Below are positions 53,367 to 61,648 of a stretch of DNA of 64,000 bases, piece after piece. Both the position numbers and the translations under genes were made by a program. The DNA comes from Streptacidiphilus rugosus AM-16. GTDB lineage: Bacteria; Actinomycetota; Actinomycetes; Streptomycetales; Streptomycetaceae. How positions within the stretch are numbered: the stretch's first letter is position 1; each line of letters starts with the position of its first letter. Where the stretch lies: contig NZ_JQMJ01000004.1 in assembly GCF_000744655.1 (NCBI RefSeq), positions 1,550,001 through 1,614,000 on the forward strand. The letters run 5' to 3'. Below the pieces are notes generated by a model that worked only from the letters and a program-made list of their open reading frames with translations, was not told where the DNA came from and made no database searches.

Positions 53367-53404
53367 ACCATAGGGGCACCACGACCATTGGTCAAGACCA
53401 ATGG
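53367..53404 (-). promoter_or_regulatory. GntR promoter with DasR-like palindromic operator
   Basis: On the minus strand the -35 box TTGACC (53395-53390) and the -10 box TATGGT (53372-53367) are 17 bp apart. A perfect 20-bp palindrome CCATTGGTC-AA-GACCAATGG (53385-53404) covers the -35. Its core TTGGTCAAGACCAA resembles the TGGTCTAGACCA site bound by DasR and related HutC-type GntR proteins. The palindrome also overlaps the stop codon of the upstream SRPBCC gene. Confidence 0.7.
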
Positions 53405-53856
53405 CAAAGGCCCAGATAGTGGCGGAGTCCGGCGTGTCCATGCCGCATCATCCAGGCATGATTCGCCCGGAATGCCGGTCTTCCCGGCACGGCGAAAGCG
53501 CGCATCAGCGGCTTGTTGACCTCGACGTCCTCATGGAAGACGGCCACGCTCGCGCCGTCGTCCCTGCTGGTCACGGTCCAGCGGGTGAGGCCCTGGAGGT
53601 CGCCGGTGAGACGCGCCTCCAGCACGCCGGCCGCCGGGTCCTGCCGCGACTCGTGCGCGGTCACGCTCAGCTCGTACGGAAGCAGCGAGCGGAATCGCAT
53701 CCGCCCGCTGGTGTCCGTCAGCTGTCGCACTTCGAGGATCTGCGGCCACCACACCGGGTAGGCGCGCGGGTCGGCCAGCACCCGGTAGACCAGGTGCGGC
53801 GGGGCAGGGAGCTCCCAGACGGAGAGGAATCGGTAGCGGTGCATCGCGGCTGCCAT
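53392..53856 (-). CDS. SRPBCC (START-like) family protein
   Basis: A 154-aa polyketide cyclase/dehydrase-like protein with a hydrophobic ligand cavity. WELPAPPHLVYRVLADPRAYPVWWPQILEVRQL and the C-terminal FAVPGRPAFRANHAWMMRHGHAGLRHYL are typical. It may bind a lipid or small hydrophobic ligand. The ATG at 53856 has no strong ribosome site; an internal ATG at 53844 is possible. It lies 18 bp downstream of the VOC gene, likely an operon. Confidence 0.85.
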   Translation of the reverse strand: MAAAMHRYRFLSVWELPAPPHLVYRVLADPRAYPVWWPQILEVRQLTDTSGRMRFRSLLPYELSVTAHESRQDPAAGVLEARLTGDLQGLTRWTVTSRDDGASVAVFHEDVEVNKPLMRAFAVPGRPAFRANHAWMMRHGHAGLRHYLGLCHWS

Positions 53857-53874
53857 GCCGCAAGTGTCGGTCCG

Positions 53875-54312
53875 TCAGACGGGCAGGTCGAGGCGGCCTT
53901 CCTCGGTCAGCTCGAAGCCCGGGTTGTGGCAGAGCTCCCAGAGGTGGCCGTCGGGGTCGGCGAAGTAGCCGCTGTACCCGCCCCACTCCGCGACGGTCGG
54001 CGCCTTGACCAGGTCGGCGCCCACGGCGAGGGCCGCAGCCATCGCCGCGTCGACCTCGGCGCGGCTGCCGAGGTTGACCGCGAGGGTGACCCCGCGGAAG
54101 GTCGGCTCGCCGTCGTCGGGCACGCCCGCGTCCGCGGCCAGCTCGCCGGTCGGGAAGAGGCCGAGCACGGAGTCGGCCGTGCGGAACCAGACGATGGTGT
54201 CGGGCATGGAGGCCTTGGCGAGCTGCCAGCCGAGGGCCTGGTAGAACTCGGTGCTGCGCTTCAGGTCACTGACGCCGAGCGTCACGATGCTGATCCGGGC
54301 AGGAAGGCTCAT
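53875..54312 (-). CDS. VOC family protein (glyoxalase/bleomycin resistance fold)
   Basis: A 145-aa VOC protein with two beta-alpha-beta-beta-beta repeats. Segments ISIVTLGVSDLKRSTEFYQALGW and WGGYSGYFADPDGHLWELCHNP hold metal-ligand positions including the terminal Glu. Function could be isomerase, dioxygenase-like or a binding protein. It is transcribed with the SRPBCC gene. Confidence 0.88.
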   Translation of the reverse strand: MSLPARISIVTLGVSDLKRSTEFYQALGWQLAKASMPDTIVWFRTADSVLGLFPTGELAADAGVPDDGEPTFRGVTLAVNLGSRAEVDAAMAAALAVGADLVKAPTVAEWGGYSGYFADPDGHLWELCHNPGFELTEEGRLDLPV

Positions 54313-54413
54313 ACCGTCAGGCTATGCCGGGGGTCCGACAGATCGCCCGCGCGACATCAGGCAGGATCTCTTCCGGCACGACGGATCCGACCAGCTGCAA
54401 GGAGCCACCACCG

Positions 54414-54959
54414 ATGACCGAGCCGAACGCCCAGCCCCGCACCCCGCTGATCGCCGCCGTCGCCGGCCGCACCCCGGACGTCAGCGACGAGGCCTTCGTC
54501 GCCGTCAACGCCACGGTGCTGGGCGCCGTGACTCTCGCCCCCGGTGCGAGCGTCTGGTACGGCGCGGTGCTGCGCGGCGACTGCGAGACGATCACCTTCG
54601 GCGCCGACAGCAACGTGCAGGACAACTGTTCCGCGCACGCCGACTTCGGCTTCCCCGTCACCGTCGGCGAGCGCGTCTCGGTCGGCCACAACGCGGTGCT
54701 GCACGGCTGCACGGTCGAGGACGACTGCCTGATCGGCATGGGCGCGACGGTGCTGAACGGCGCCGTGATCGGCGCCGGCTCGCTCGTCGCGGCGGGCGCG
54801 CTGGTCACCCAGGGCACCCAGGTCCCGCCGGGCTCCCTGGTCGCGGGCGTCCCGGCCAAGGTCCGCCGCCCGCTCACGGACGAGGAGCACGCGCACATCA
54901 AGCTGAACGCCGAGTGGTACGTCGCCCTGGCGGCGCAGCACCGCGAGGTCGGTCGCTAG
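54414..54959 (+). CDS. Gamma-class carbonic anhydrase-like protein
   Basis: A 181-aa trimeric left-handed beta-helix protein. Hexapeptide repeats run through the protein. The metal ligands correspond to His75, His92 and His97, and Arg54-Gly-Asp56 (LRGD) is the conserved core of the family. It may interconvert CO2 and bicarbonate or act as a CaiE/PaaY-like thioesterase-linked protein. AAGGAG lies 9 nt before the ATG. Confidence 0.9.
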   Translation: MTEPNAQPRTPLIAAVAGRTPDVSDEAFVAVNATVLGAVTLAPGASVWYGAVLRGDCETITFGADSNVQDNCSAHADFGFPVTVGERVSVGHNAVLHGCTVEDDCLIGMGATVLNGAVIGAGSLVAAGALVTQGTQVPPGSLVAGVPAKVRRPLTDEEHAHIKLNAEWYVALAAQHREVGR

Positions 54960-54996
54960 CCCCGATCGGTCACGGACGATCGCATAGTGTCGTCCC

Positions 54997-55422
54997 ATGA
55001 CCGACGACACTCTGCGCTCCGTCCGGATCGACCGCACCGCCGCGGGCCGCTACACCGCGACGAACGTCCGCGGCGGCGAGCTCACCTTCGGCTCCACCGG
55101 CGACGCCGACTTCACTCCCGTCGAGCTGCTGCTGGCCGCGATCGGCGGCTGCACGGCGGTCGACGCCGACATCGCGACGAGCCGCCACGAGGAGCCGACC
55201 GGCTTCACCGTGACCGTGACCGGCGACAAGATCAGCGACGAGCTCGGCCAGCGGATGACCAACCTGGCGGTCACCTTCACGGTCAGCTTCCCCGAGGGCG
55301 AGGCCGGGGACCGCGCCCGCGCGATCCTGCCGCGCGCCGTGAAGACCTCGCACGACCGCCTGTGCACCGTCAGCCGCACGGTCGAGATCGGCACCCCGGT
55401 GACCTCGACGGTCGAGGACTGA
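54997..55422 (+). CDS. OsmC family peroxide-detoxifying protein
   Basis: A 141-aa OsmC/Ohr-like protein. The two redox Cys are Cys52 in IGGCTAVD and Cys123 in DRLCTVSRT. This arrangement reduces organic hydroperoxides, usually with a lipoyl or thiol electron donor. A TAGTGT -10-like box lies 6 nt before the ATG, so the transcript may be leaderless. Confidence 0.9.
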   Translation: MTDDTLRSVRIDRTAAGRYTATNVRGGELTFGSTGDADFTPVELLLAAIGGCTAVDADIATSRHEEPTGFTVTVTGDKISDELGQRMTNLAVTFTVSFPEGEAGDRARAILPRAVKTSHDRLCTVSRTVEIGTPVTSTVED

Positions 55423-55575
55423 GCTCCGCCCACCCCGGGTCGCTGGTCCGGGGTCCGCGGAACGTCGTCGCCCGAACGTCGGCCGCCGCGGCCCGCCGAC
55501 AGCCTCCCCGGTGGGCTGCCCGCAGGCCGCGGCCGCGCCTCGCGTGATCAGCGCGGAACCAGCTTTCCCCGGACC

Positions 55576-55604
55576 GCCTACACTTCGCCTACATCGCGCC
55601 TACA
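55576..55604 (+). promoter_or_regulatory. Three 11-bp-spaced GCCTACA heptamers before the SARP gene
   Basis: GCCTACA occurs at 55576-55582, 55587-55593 and 55598-55604, each separated by exactly 4 bp. Direct heptamers with an 11-bp period are the architecture bound by SARP regulators (ActII-ORF4, RedD, AfsR). They lie 45 bp before the SARP start codon, so autoregulation by the encoded protein is inferred. Confidence 0.65.
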
Positions 55605-55648
55605 TGCACGGACGCGGTGCAAGGGGACGGGGACAGGGACGGGGGGAC

Positions 55649-58462
55649 ATGGACTTCGGGCTGCTCGGGACCGTGCGGGCCGGCGACGACGCGGGGGCGG
55701 CCTGCCCGGTTCCGCAGGGACGGCTGCGCAACCTGCTGGCGGCGCTGCTCGTCCATGCCGACACCGTGGTGTCGGTCGACGTCCTGGTCTCCAGCGTCTG
55801 GGAGGAGAAGCAGGTCCCACGCCGCCCCCGCGAGGCGCTGCAGGTCATGGTGGTGCGGCTGCGCAAGTGTCTCGGCCCCGAGGTGGGGGCGCGGCTCACC
55901 AGCATCCGGCCCGGGTACCGGCTGCAGGTACGGCCGGGCGAGCTGGACCTGCACCGCTTCGAGCAGTTGCTGCACCGCGGCTCCGCCGCCCTGGCCACGC
56001 AGGACTGGTCGACCGCCCGTGACCTGCTCGGCCGGGCGCTCGCCTGCTGGCGCGGGGATCCGCTCGCCGACGTGGGACCGGGTACCGCGCTGGACCGGAC
56101 CGTGGACACGCTGGGCGGTCTCCGGCTCCGCGCCCAGCGCCAGCTGGTGGAGGCCAGGCTGCGCCTCGGCGACCACGCCGAGTTGGTGGACGAGATCGCG
56201 GCCCTCGTGAACGGGCACCCCTTCGACGAACAACTGCGCGCCCAGCTCATGCTCGCGCTGCACGGCTGCGGCCGGCGCGCCGAGGCCCTGGAGGCCTTCC
56301 AGAGCGCCCGTCGCATCTTCGCGGAGGAACTGGGGATCGAACCCGGCGCCGAACTGTGCGAACTGCACCAGGCGTTGCTCGCCGGAGGTCCGCACCTGCC
56401 CGAGCGGGGACAGCCGACCGCGTCGGCTCCGGGCCCCCGGCCGACGCAGGGCGTGGGCCCGCACGCCCGTCCCGCCCAGCTTCCCGCCGGCCTGCCCGAC
56501 TTCACCGGGCGGTCCCACGCCGCCGAACAGCTGGAGGTCCAGCTGGCGAAGGTCACCGGGATCTGGGCCAGGGGGCCGCTGGTGCTCTCGGCGATCGACG
56601 GCGCCGGAGGCATCGGCAAGACCTCGCTCGCGGTCCATGTCGCGCACCGGGTGGCGGCCATGTTCCCCGACGGTCAGCTCCATGCCGACCTGCACGGGGC
56701 CGGCGGGCGGCCCGCCGAACCCGGCGAGGTGCTCGCGCGGTTCCTGCGCGGTCTGGGCGTACCGCCGGAACAGGTGCCGGGCGACCTGGAGGAACGGGGC
56801 GCGCTGTACCGGACCACGCTGGCCACCCGGCGGGTCCTGGTGCTGCTCGACAACGTCAGGGACGCCGCACAGGTGCGCCCGTTGCTGCCCGGCACCGCCA
56901 CCTGCGCCGTGCTGATCACCAGCCGCAGCTCCCTGCCGGGGCTGGACGGCGCGTTCCGGCTCACTCTCGACTTCCTCGGCCCCGACGAGGCGCGGGAGCT
57001 GTTCACCCACATCGTGGGCGCGGACGTCGTGGCGGCCGAGCCCGACGCCACCCGCGAGGTGCTGCGGATCTGCTCCGGCCTCCCGCTCGCCGTCAGGATC
57101 GCCGCGGGCCGCCTCGGCACCCGACCCGGCGGGACCGTCGGCGAGCTGGCCAGGCGCCTGGCCGACGCCCGGCTGCGGCTGGACGAACTCGCCGTCGAGG
57201 ACCGGGCGATCCGCGCGACCTTCGCGGTCAGCTACCACGATCTGCCGGACGACCAGGCGCGGGCCTTCCGCCTGCTGAGCGTCGACGCGGCCCCGTCCAT
57301 CACCACCCCGGCAGCGGCCGCGCTGCTCGGCGTGCCGGTGGGCGAGGCGAGACGGATCCTGGACGCCCTCCTCGGCATCCACCTGCTGCAGTCCCCGGAG
57401 CGGGACCGCTACCGGTTCCACGACCTGCTGCGCCTCTTCGCGGCCGAGTGCGCGCAGGCGGACGAGACGTCGGCGGAACGGGACGCCGCGCTGCACCGAC
57501 TGCTCCGCTGGTACCTGCACCGCAGCGCGGCCGCGTCCCGCAGTCTCAACCCGGTGCGCCGTCACGTGACGCTCGACGCGCCCGCGTCCGGGTGGGAGCC
57601 GCTGGACTTCGACGACTCCGAGCAGGCCCTCGGCTGGCTGGAGGCGGAGCGGCCGAACCTGGTCACCGCCGTCTCCCAGGCCACGCAGGGCGGCCTGCAC
57701 GAGATCGGCTGGAAGCTGCCGATCGTCCTGTGGGACCTGTTCAGCCTGCGCAGCTGGCAGGACGACGGCGTCGAGTGCAACGAGAACGCCTTGGTCAGCG
57801 CCGAGCGACTGGGCGACCGCGAGGCCACGGCCTGGGTGCTGAACAGCCTCTCCAGCGCCTACCAGGGAGTGGGGCGGCTGACCGACGCGGTCGACTGCCT
57901 CGCCCGCGCGCTGGAGATCCGCGTCGAGAGCGGGGACCTGCGCGGGCAGGGATCCTGTCTGATCAATCTCGGCTACGTCTACACCGAGATGGGCCGCCCG
58001 GCGGAAGCCATCGCGCTGCTGGACCGGGCGCTGGTCATCTTCGAGGAGATGGGACTGACCCACGCGGTCGGCGCCGTGCTGACCAACCTCGCCTTCGCGC
58101 ACCAGCGGCACGGGGACGACCGCACCGCCCTCCGGCACCACGAACGGGCCCTGGCCATCCATCAGGACACCTCCAACGACTACTCGGTCGGCAGGGAGGT
58201 CGCGAACATGGCGGGAGCCCTGTTCCGCCTCGGTCGGTTGGACGAGGCTGCCGACTACGCCGCACGCGGCGTCGAGACGAACCGGGTCACCGGCAACCAG
58301 GCCGACGAGGGGTTCGCCCTGGACGTGCTGGGCCAGGTCCACGCCGCCCGCGGGCACCACTCCCTGGCCCGCCGTCACTGGCAGGACGCCTGCGCCGTCC
58401 TCGACGCGGTCGGCCACCCGCACGCCGCAGAGATCAGAACCCGCCTGGCCACCACCCTCTGA
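55649..58462 (+). CDS. AfsR-like SARP family regulator (wHTH-BTAD-NB-ARC-TPR)
   Basis: A 937-aa STAND-type regulator of secondary metabolism or development. An OmpR-like winged helix (about 5-90) and BTAD domain (about 95-245) form the SARP part. An NB-ARC ATPase follows, with Walker A GAGGIGKTS at about residues 318-326 and Walker B VLVLLDNV near 395. The C-terminus (about 680-930) is a TPR array (QGSCLINLGYVYTEMGRPAEAIALLDRALVIFEEMG and repeats). The ATG at 55649 has GGGGGGAC upstream. The closest functional model is AfsR, activated by serine/threonine kinases; no kinase or biosynthetic cluster is adjacent. Confidence 0.93.
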   Translation: MDFGLLGTVRAGDDAGAACPVPQGRLRNLLAALLVHADTVVSVDVLVSSVWEEKQVPRRPREALQVMVVRLRKCLGPEVGARLTSIRPGYRLQVRPGELDLHRFEQLLHRGSAALATQDWSTARDLLGRALACWRGDPLADVGPGTALDRTVDTLGGLRLRAQRQLVEARLRLGDHAELVDEIAALVNGHPFDEQLRAQLMLALHGCGRRAEALEAFQSARRIFAEELGIEPGAELCELHQALLAGGPHLPERGQPTASAPGPRPTQGVGPHARPAQLPAGLPDFTGRSHAAEQLEVQLAKVTGIWARGPLVLSAIDGAGGIGKTSLAVHVAHRVAAMFPDGQLHADLHGAGGRPAEPGEVLARFLRGLGVPPEQVPGDLEERGALYRTTLATRRVLVLLDNVRDAAQVRPLLPGTATCAVLITSRSSLPGLDGAFRLTLDFLGPDEARELFTHIVGADVVAAEPDATREVLRICSGLPLAVRIAAGRLGTRPGGTVGELARRLADARLRLDELAVEDRAIRATFAVSYHDLPDDQARAFRLLSVDAAPSITTPAAAALLGVPVGEARRILDALLGIHLLQSPERDRYRFHDLLRLFAAECAQADETSAERDAALHRLLRWYLHRSAAASRSLNPVRRHVTLDAPASGWEPLDFDDSEQALGWLEAERPNLVTAVSQATQGGLHEIGWKLPIVLWDLFSLRSWQDDGVECNENALVSAERLGDREATAWVLNSLSSAYQGVGRLTDAVDCLARALEIRVESGDLRGQGSCLINLGYVYTEMGRPAEAIALLDRALVIFEEMGLTHAVGAVLTNLAFAHQRHGDDRTALRHHERALAIHQDTSNDYSVGREVANMAGALFRLGRLDEAADYAARGVETNRVTGNQADEGFALDVLGQVHAARGHHSLARRHWQDACAVLDAVGHPHAAEIRTRLATTL

Positions 58463-58718
58463 CGCGCCCCCGCCCGCGCCGCGGGCACCGGGCTGATCCT
58501 CGCCGCGGGGCCGGGTACGCGCCCGGGCCCAGTCGCTCGACATACCCGCCCCGCCCGGCCAGGGCGCGTCTTCGCGCATCACGCGGTCGGCACGACCCAC
58601 CCACCGAACGCTGCCAGGGTCGCCCCACCACCGACCGGGCGGCCACCGCGCGCGCCCAAATGAAAAGCGGCAGGGGAGAAAACCCATCCCTTGCCACTTC
58701 TAAGCTATATCGCACCCC
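58463..58718. other. Intergenic region between the SARP and helR genes
   Basis: About 250 bp. The first 200 bp are GC-rich without a recognisable gene or structure. From 58660 the base composition is more AT-rich with TAAGCTATATCGC (58701-58713), a plausible -10 region for the helR gene, although no good -35 partner is seen. Confidence 0.5.
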
Positions 58719-58737
58719 CGGGCTTGCCGCAAGGCCC
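58719..58737. promoter_or_regulatory. RAE-like inverted repeat upstream of helR
   Basis: CTTGC-C-GCAAG (58723-58733) is perfectly symmetrical and is framed by GG/CC, giving a 19-bp element. Rifamycin-associated elements described in front of rifamycin resistance genes, including helR, are 19-bp inverted repeats; from memory their core is of this CTTGC...GCAAG type. Comparison with the published consensus is needed. Confidence 0.55.
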
Positions 58738-58791
58738 CGTCCATGCCGCAAAATCGCAGCTCAGACCCGGAACTGCGGTATGGGGAGATGC

Positions 58792-60975
58792 ATGACGCAC
58801 GCGGCCACGAGCGCCTTCGAACTGCCCGACCACCTCGCCCCGAAGGCCGACCCGGCCCTCATCGCCGCGGACGAGGCGCACTTCGCAGCGATCGAGGAGA
58901 GCCTCGCGCAGGCGATCGCCGAACTGGAGGGCCGGCTCGACGCCGAGCGGCGCGCGCCAGGGGGCAAGGGCCGGGAGGCGATGGACAGGGACGTCGAGAT
59001 CCACCGACTGACCGCGCGGCTGCGCGCCCTGCGGCGCTTCGGGCTCGACCTCTGCCTGGGCCACTTCGTCGGCGCCGAGGACGGCCGGCCCGTCCACATC
59101 GGGCGGCTCGGGCTGACGGACAGCGACGGACGCCGGCTGCTGCTGGACTGGCGTTCGCCCGCGGCCGAGCCGTTCTTCGCGGCGACGCACGCCAACCCCA
59201 TGGGCCTGGCCAGCCGCCGCCGCTACCGGTGGACCAGGGGACGGATCAGCGACTACTGGGACGAGGTGTTCACCGCCGACGGGCTGGAGGGACGGGCCGC
59301 CCTGGACGACCAGTCCGCCTTCATCGCCAGTCTGGGCAGCACCCGTTCGGCGCGGATGCGGGACGTGCTCGCCACCATCCAGTCGGACCAGGACGCCGTG
59401 ATCCGCGCCGGATCGCGCGGTGCGCTCGTGGTCGACGGCGGTCCGGGGACCGGAAAGACCGTGGTCGCGCTGCACCGGTCCGCCTACCTGCTCTACGCCG
59501 ACCCGCGCCTGGGTCACCGGCGCGGCGGCGTGCTGTTCGTCGGGCCGCACCAGCCGTACCTCGCCTACGTCGCCGACGTGCTCCCCAGCCTCGGCGAGGA
59601 GGGGGTACAGACCTGCACCCTGCGGGACCTCGTCGCCGAGGGCGCCGGCGCGGGGGTGGAGCCGGACCCGGAGGTCGCCCGCCTCAAGTCGTCGGCGCGG
59701 ATGGTGCAGGCGATCGAGAAGGCCGTCGGGATCTACGAGGAGCCGCCGACCGAGGGGATGACCGTCTCCACGCACTGGGCCGACCTGCGGCTGAGCGCCC
59801 AGGACTGGGCCGACGCGTTCAGTGCCCCTGACCCCGGCACCCCGCACAACGAGGCGCGCGAGCAGATCTGGGAGGAGCTGGTCACGATCCTCATGGACCG
59901 GATGGGCCTCGACGAGGACGATCCGGACGACCCGGACCGCGAGGACCGTCCCGTCTCCCCCGAGCTGTTCCGGCGTTCGCTGCGCCAGGACGAGGAGCTG
60001 ACCGCGACGCTGAACCGCGCCTGGCCGCTGCTCGAAGCGGCCGACGTGGTCGGCGACCTCTGGACGGTCCCCGCCTACCTGCGCCTGTGCGCCCCCTGGC
60101 TGGACCGCGAGGAGATCCGCCGGCTCCAGCGCGCCGACGCCCAGGCCTGGACCAGCTCCGACCTGCCGCTGCTCGACGCGGCGCGGCGGCGGCTCGGCGA
60201 CCCGAAGGCGGCCCTGCGCAGGCGTCGCCACGACGCGGCGGTCGCCGCCGAACGCGCGCGGATGGCCGACGTGATCGGCGACATCCTGGAGGCGGACGAG
60301 GACGGCGAGGGCGCGGTGACGATGCTGCGCGGACGCGACCTCCAGGACACCCTGGTCGACGGCTCCGCCCTGCCCGCCACCGACCCGGACCGGCTGGCCG
60401 GTCCGTTCGCGCACGTCGTGGTGGACGAGGCGCAGGAACTCACCGACGCGGAGTGGCAGATGCTGCTGCAGCGCTGCCCGTCGCGCAGTCTCACCATCGT
60501 GGGCGACCGCGCCCAGGCCAGGCACGGCTTCGCCGAGTCCTGGCAGGATCGGCTCGAACGGGTCGGTCTCGACCGGATCGAGGTGGCCTCGCTGACGGTC
60601 AACTACCGCACCCCGCAGGAGGTCATGGCCGAGGCCGAGCCGGTCGTCAGGGCCGCGCTGCCGGACGCCAACGTGCCGATCTCGATCCGCAGCAGCGGCG
60701 TTCCCGTCCACCACGGCTCGCGCGCCGAACGCGACGCGGTCCTGGACGCCTGGCTGGCCGCGAACGCCGAGGGCGTGGCCTGCGTCATCGGCGATCCGGG
60801 GTTCACGGAGCGGGACCGGGTGCGCTCACTGACCCCGGAGCTGTCGAAGGGGCTGGAGTTCGACCTGGTCGTGCTGGTCGCTCCGGAGGCCTTCGGCACC
60901 GGCGTCGCGGGGGCCGTCGACCGCTATGTCGCGATGACCCGCGCGACGCGACAGCTCGTCGTGCTCACCGGCTGA
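58792..60975 (+). CDS. helR: HelR/HelD-like RNA polymerase-recycling ATPase
   Basis: A 727-aa UvrD-like motor protein. An N-terminal coiled-coil (about 25-75, DEAHFAAIEESLAQAIAELEGRLDAE) would enter the RNA polymerase secondary channel. Walker A GGPGTGKT (about 216-224), VVDEAQELTDAEWQ (motif II) and the C-terminal LSKGLEFDLVVLV and YVAMTRATRQLVVLTG complete the ATPase core. HelR proteins displace rifamycins from RNA polymerase and give resistance. GGGGAGATG precedes the ATG at 58792, and a RAE-like repeat lies 54 bp upstream. A longer in-frame reading to 56356 runs antisense-like through the SARP gene and is spurious. Confidence 0.88.
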   Translation: MTHAATSAFELPDHLAPKADPALIAADEAHFAAIEESLAQAIAELEGRLDAERRAPGGKGREAMDRDVEIHRLTARLRALRRFGLDLCLGHFVGAEDGRPVHIGRLGLTDSDGRRLLLDWRSPAAEPFFAATHANPMGLASRRRYRWTRGRISDYWDEVFTADGLEGRAALDDQSAFIASLGSTRSARMRDVLATIQSDQDAVIRAGSRGALVVDGGPGTGKTVVALHRSAYLLYADPRLGHRRGGVLFVGPHQPYLAYVADVLPSLGEEGVQTCTLRDLVAEGAGAGVEPDPEVARLKSSARMVQAIEKAVGIYEEPPTEGMTVSTHWADLRLSAQDWADAFSAPDPGTPHNEAREQIWEELVTILMDRMGLDEDDPDDPDREDRPVSPELFRRSLRQDEELTATLNRAWPLLEAADVVGDLWTVPAYLRLCAPWLDREEIRRLQRADAQAWTSSDLPLLDAARRRLGDPKAALRRRRHDAAVAAERARMADVIGDILEADEDGEGAVTMLRGRDLQDTLVDGSALPATDPDRLAGPFAHVVVDEAQELTDAEWQMLLQRCPSRSLTIVGDRAQARHGFAESWQDRLERVGLDRIEVASLTVNYRTPQEVMAEAEPVVRAALPDANVPISIRSSGVPVHHGSRAERDAVLDAWLAANAEGVACVIGDPGFTERDRVRSLTPELSKGLEFDLVVLVAPEAFGTGVAGAVDRYVAMTRATRQLVVLTG

Positions 60976-61003
60976 CCGGCCCCTTCGGCGGACCGGCGGC
61001 GGA

Positions 61004-61648
61004 TCAGCCGTTGAGGTAGGCGAGCACGGCGAGCACCCTGCGGTTGTCGTCGTCCGAGGGCTGCAGGTCCAGGCGGACGAAGATGGACGCGGTGTGCTTC
61101 GCCACGGCCCGCTCGGTGATCACCATCTGCTGGGCGATCGCCGCGTTGGAGCGGCCCTCGGCCATCAACGCCAGCACCTCGCGCTCCCGGGGGGTCAGCG
61201 CGGCGACCGGTCCGGCGGCGGAGTTGTGGGTGAGCAGGCGGCCGATGACCTCAGGGTCCATCGCCGTCCCGCCCGCCGCCACGCGCCGGACCGCGTCGAC
61301 GAACTGGGTGCCGTCCAGGACGCGGTCCTTGAGCAGGTAGCCGATGCCACCGCTGCCGTCGGCCAGCAACTCCCTTGCGTAGAGCTGCTCCACGTACTGG
61401 GAGAGCACCAGCACCGGGAGACCTGGCAGCTCCTGACGGGCCGCCAGGGCGGCCCTGAGGCCCTCGTCGGTGAAGGTCGGCGGCAGCCGGACGTCGACGA
61501 CGGCGACGTCCGGCCGGTCCTTGCGCAGCGCCTCCAGCAGTTCGTCGCCGCTCTCGACCGCCGCGGTCACCTCCATGCCGTGGGCCTCGAGCAGCCGGGT
61601 CAGGCCGTCCCTGAGGAGGAAGAGGTCTTCGGCGATGGCGACGCGCAA
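61004..61648 (-). CDS. NarL-type response regulator
   Basis: A 214-aa transcription factor. The receiver domain (1-120) has the phosphoacceptor Asp52 in VVDVRLPP. A LuxR-type helix-turn-helix follows at about 150-200 (LTPREREVLALMAEGRSNAAIAQQMVITERAVAKHTASIFVRL). It starts with TTG at 61648, backed by GGAGATCCC; the start overlaps the kinase gene by 49 bp, so the two are co-translated. Confidence 0.9.
   Translation of the reverse strand: MRVAIAEDLFLLRDGLTRLLEAHGMEVTAAVESGDELLEALRKDRPDVAVVDVRLPPTFTDEGLRAALAARQELPGLPVLVLSQYVEQLYARELLADGSGGIGYLLKDRVLDGTQFVDAVRRVAAGGTAMDPEVIGRLLTHNSAAGPVAALTPREREVLALMAEGRSNAAIAQQMVITERAVAKHTASIFVRLDLQPSDDDNRRVLAVLAYLNG

Noticed and set aside
55589..58687. A 1032-codon open frame on the - strand opposite the SARP gene
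   Set aside because: GC-rich antisense shadow. No homology-like motifs, while the + strand has all SARP, NB-ARC and TPR motifs.
56356..60975. A 1539-codon open frame on the + strand spanning the SARP gene and the helR gene
   Set aside because: Its first 800 codons are an alternate-frame shadow of the SARP gene with Arg/Pro/Gly-rich composition. The true gene starts at 58792 with a good ribosome site and homology.
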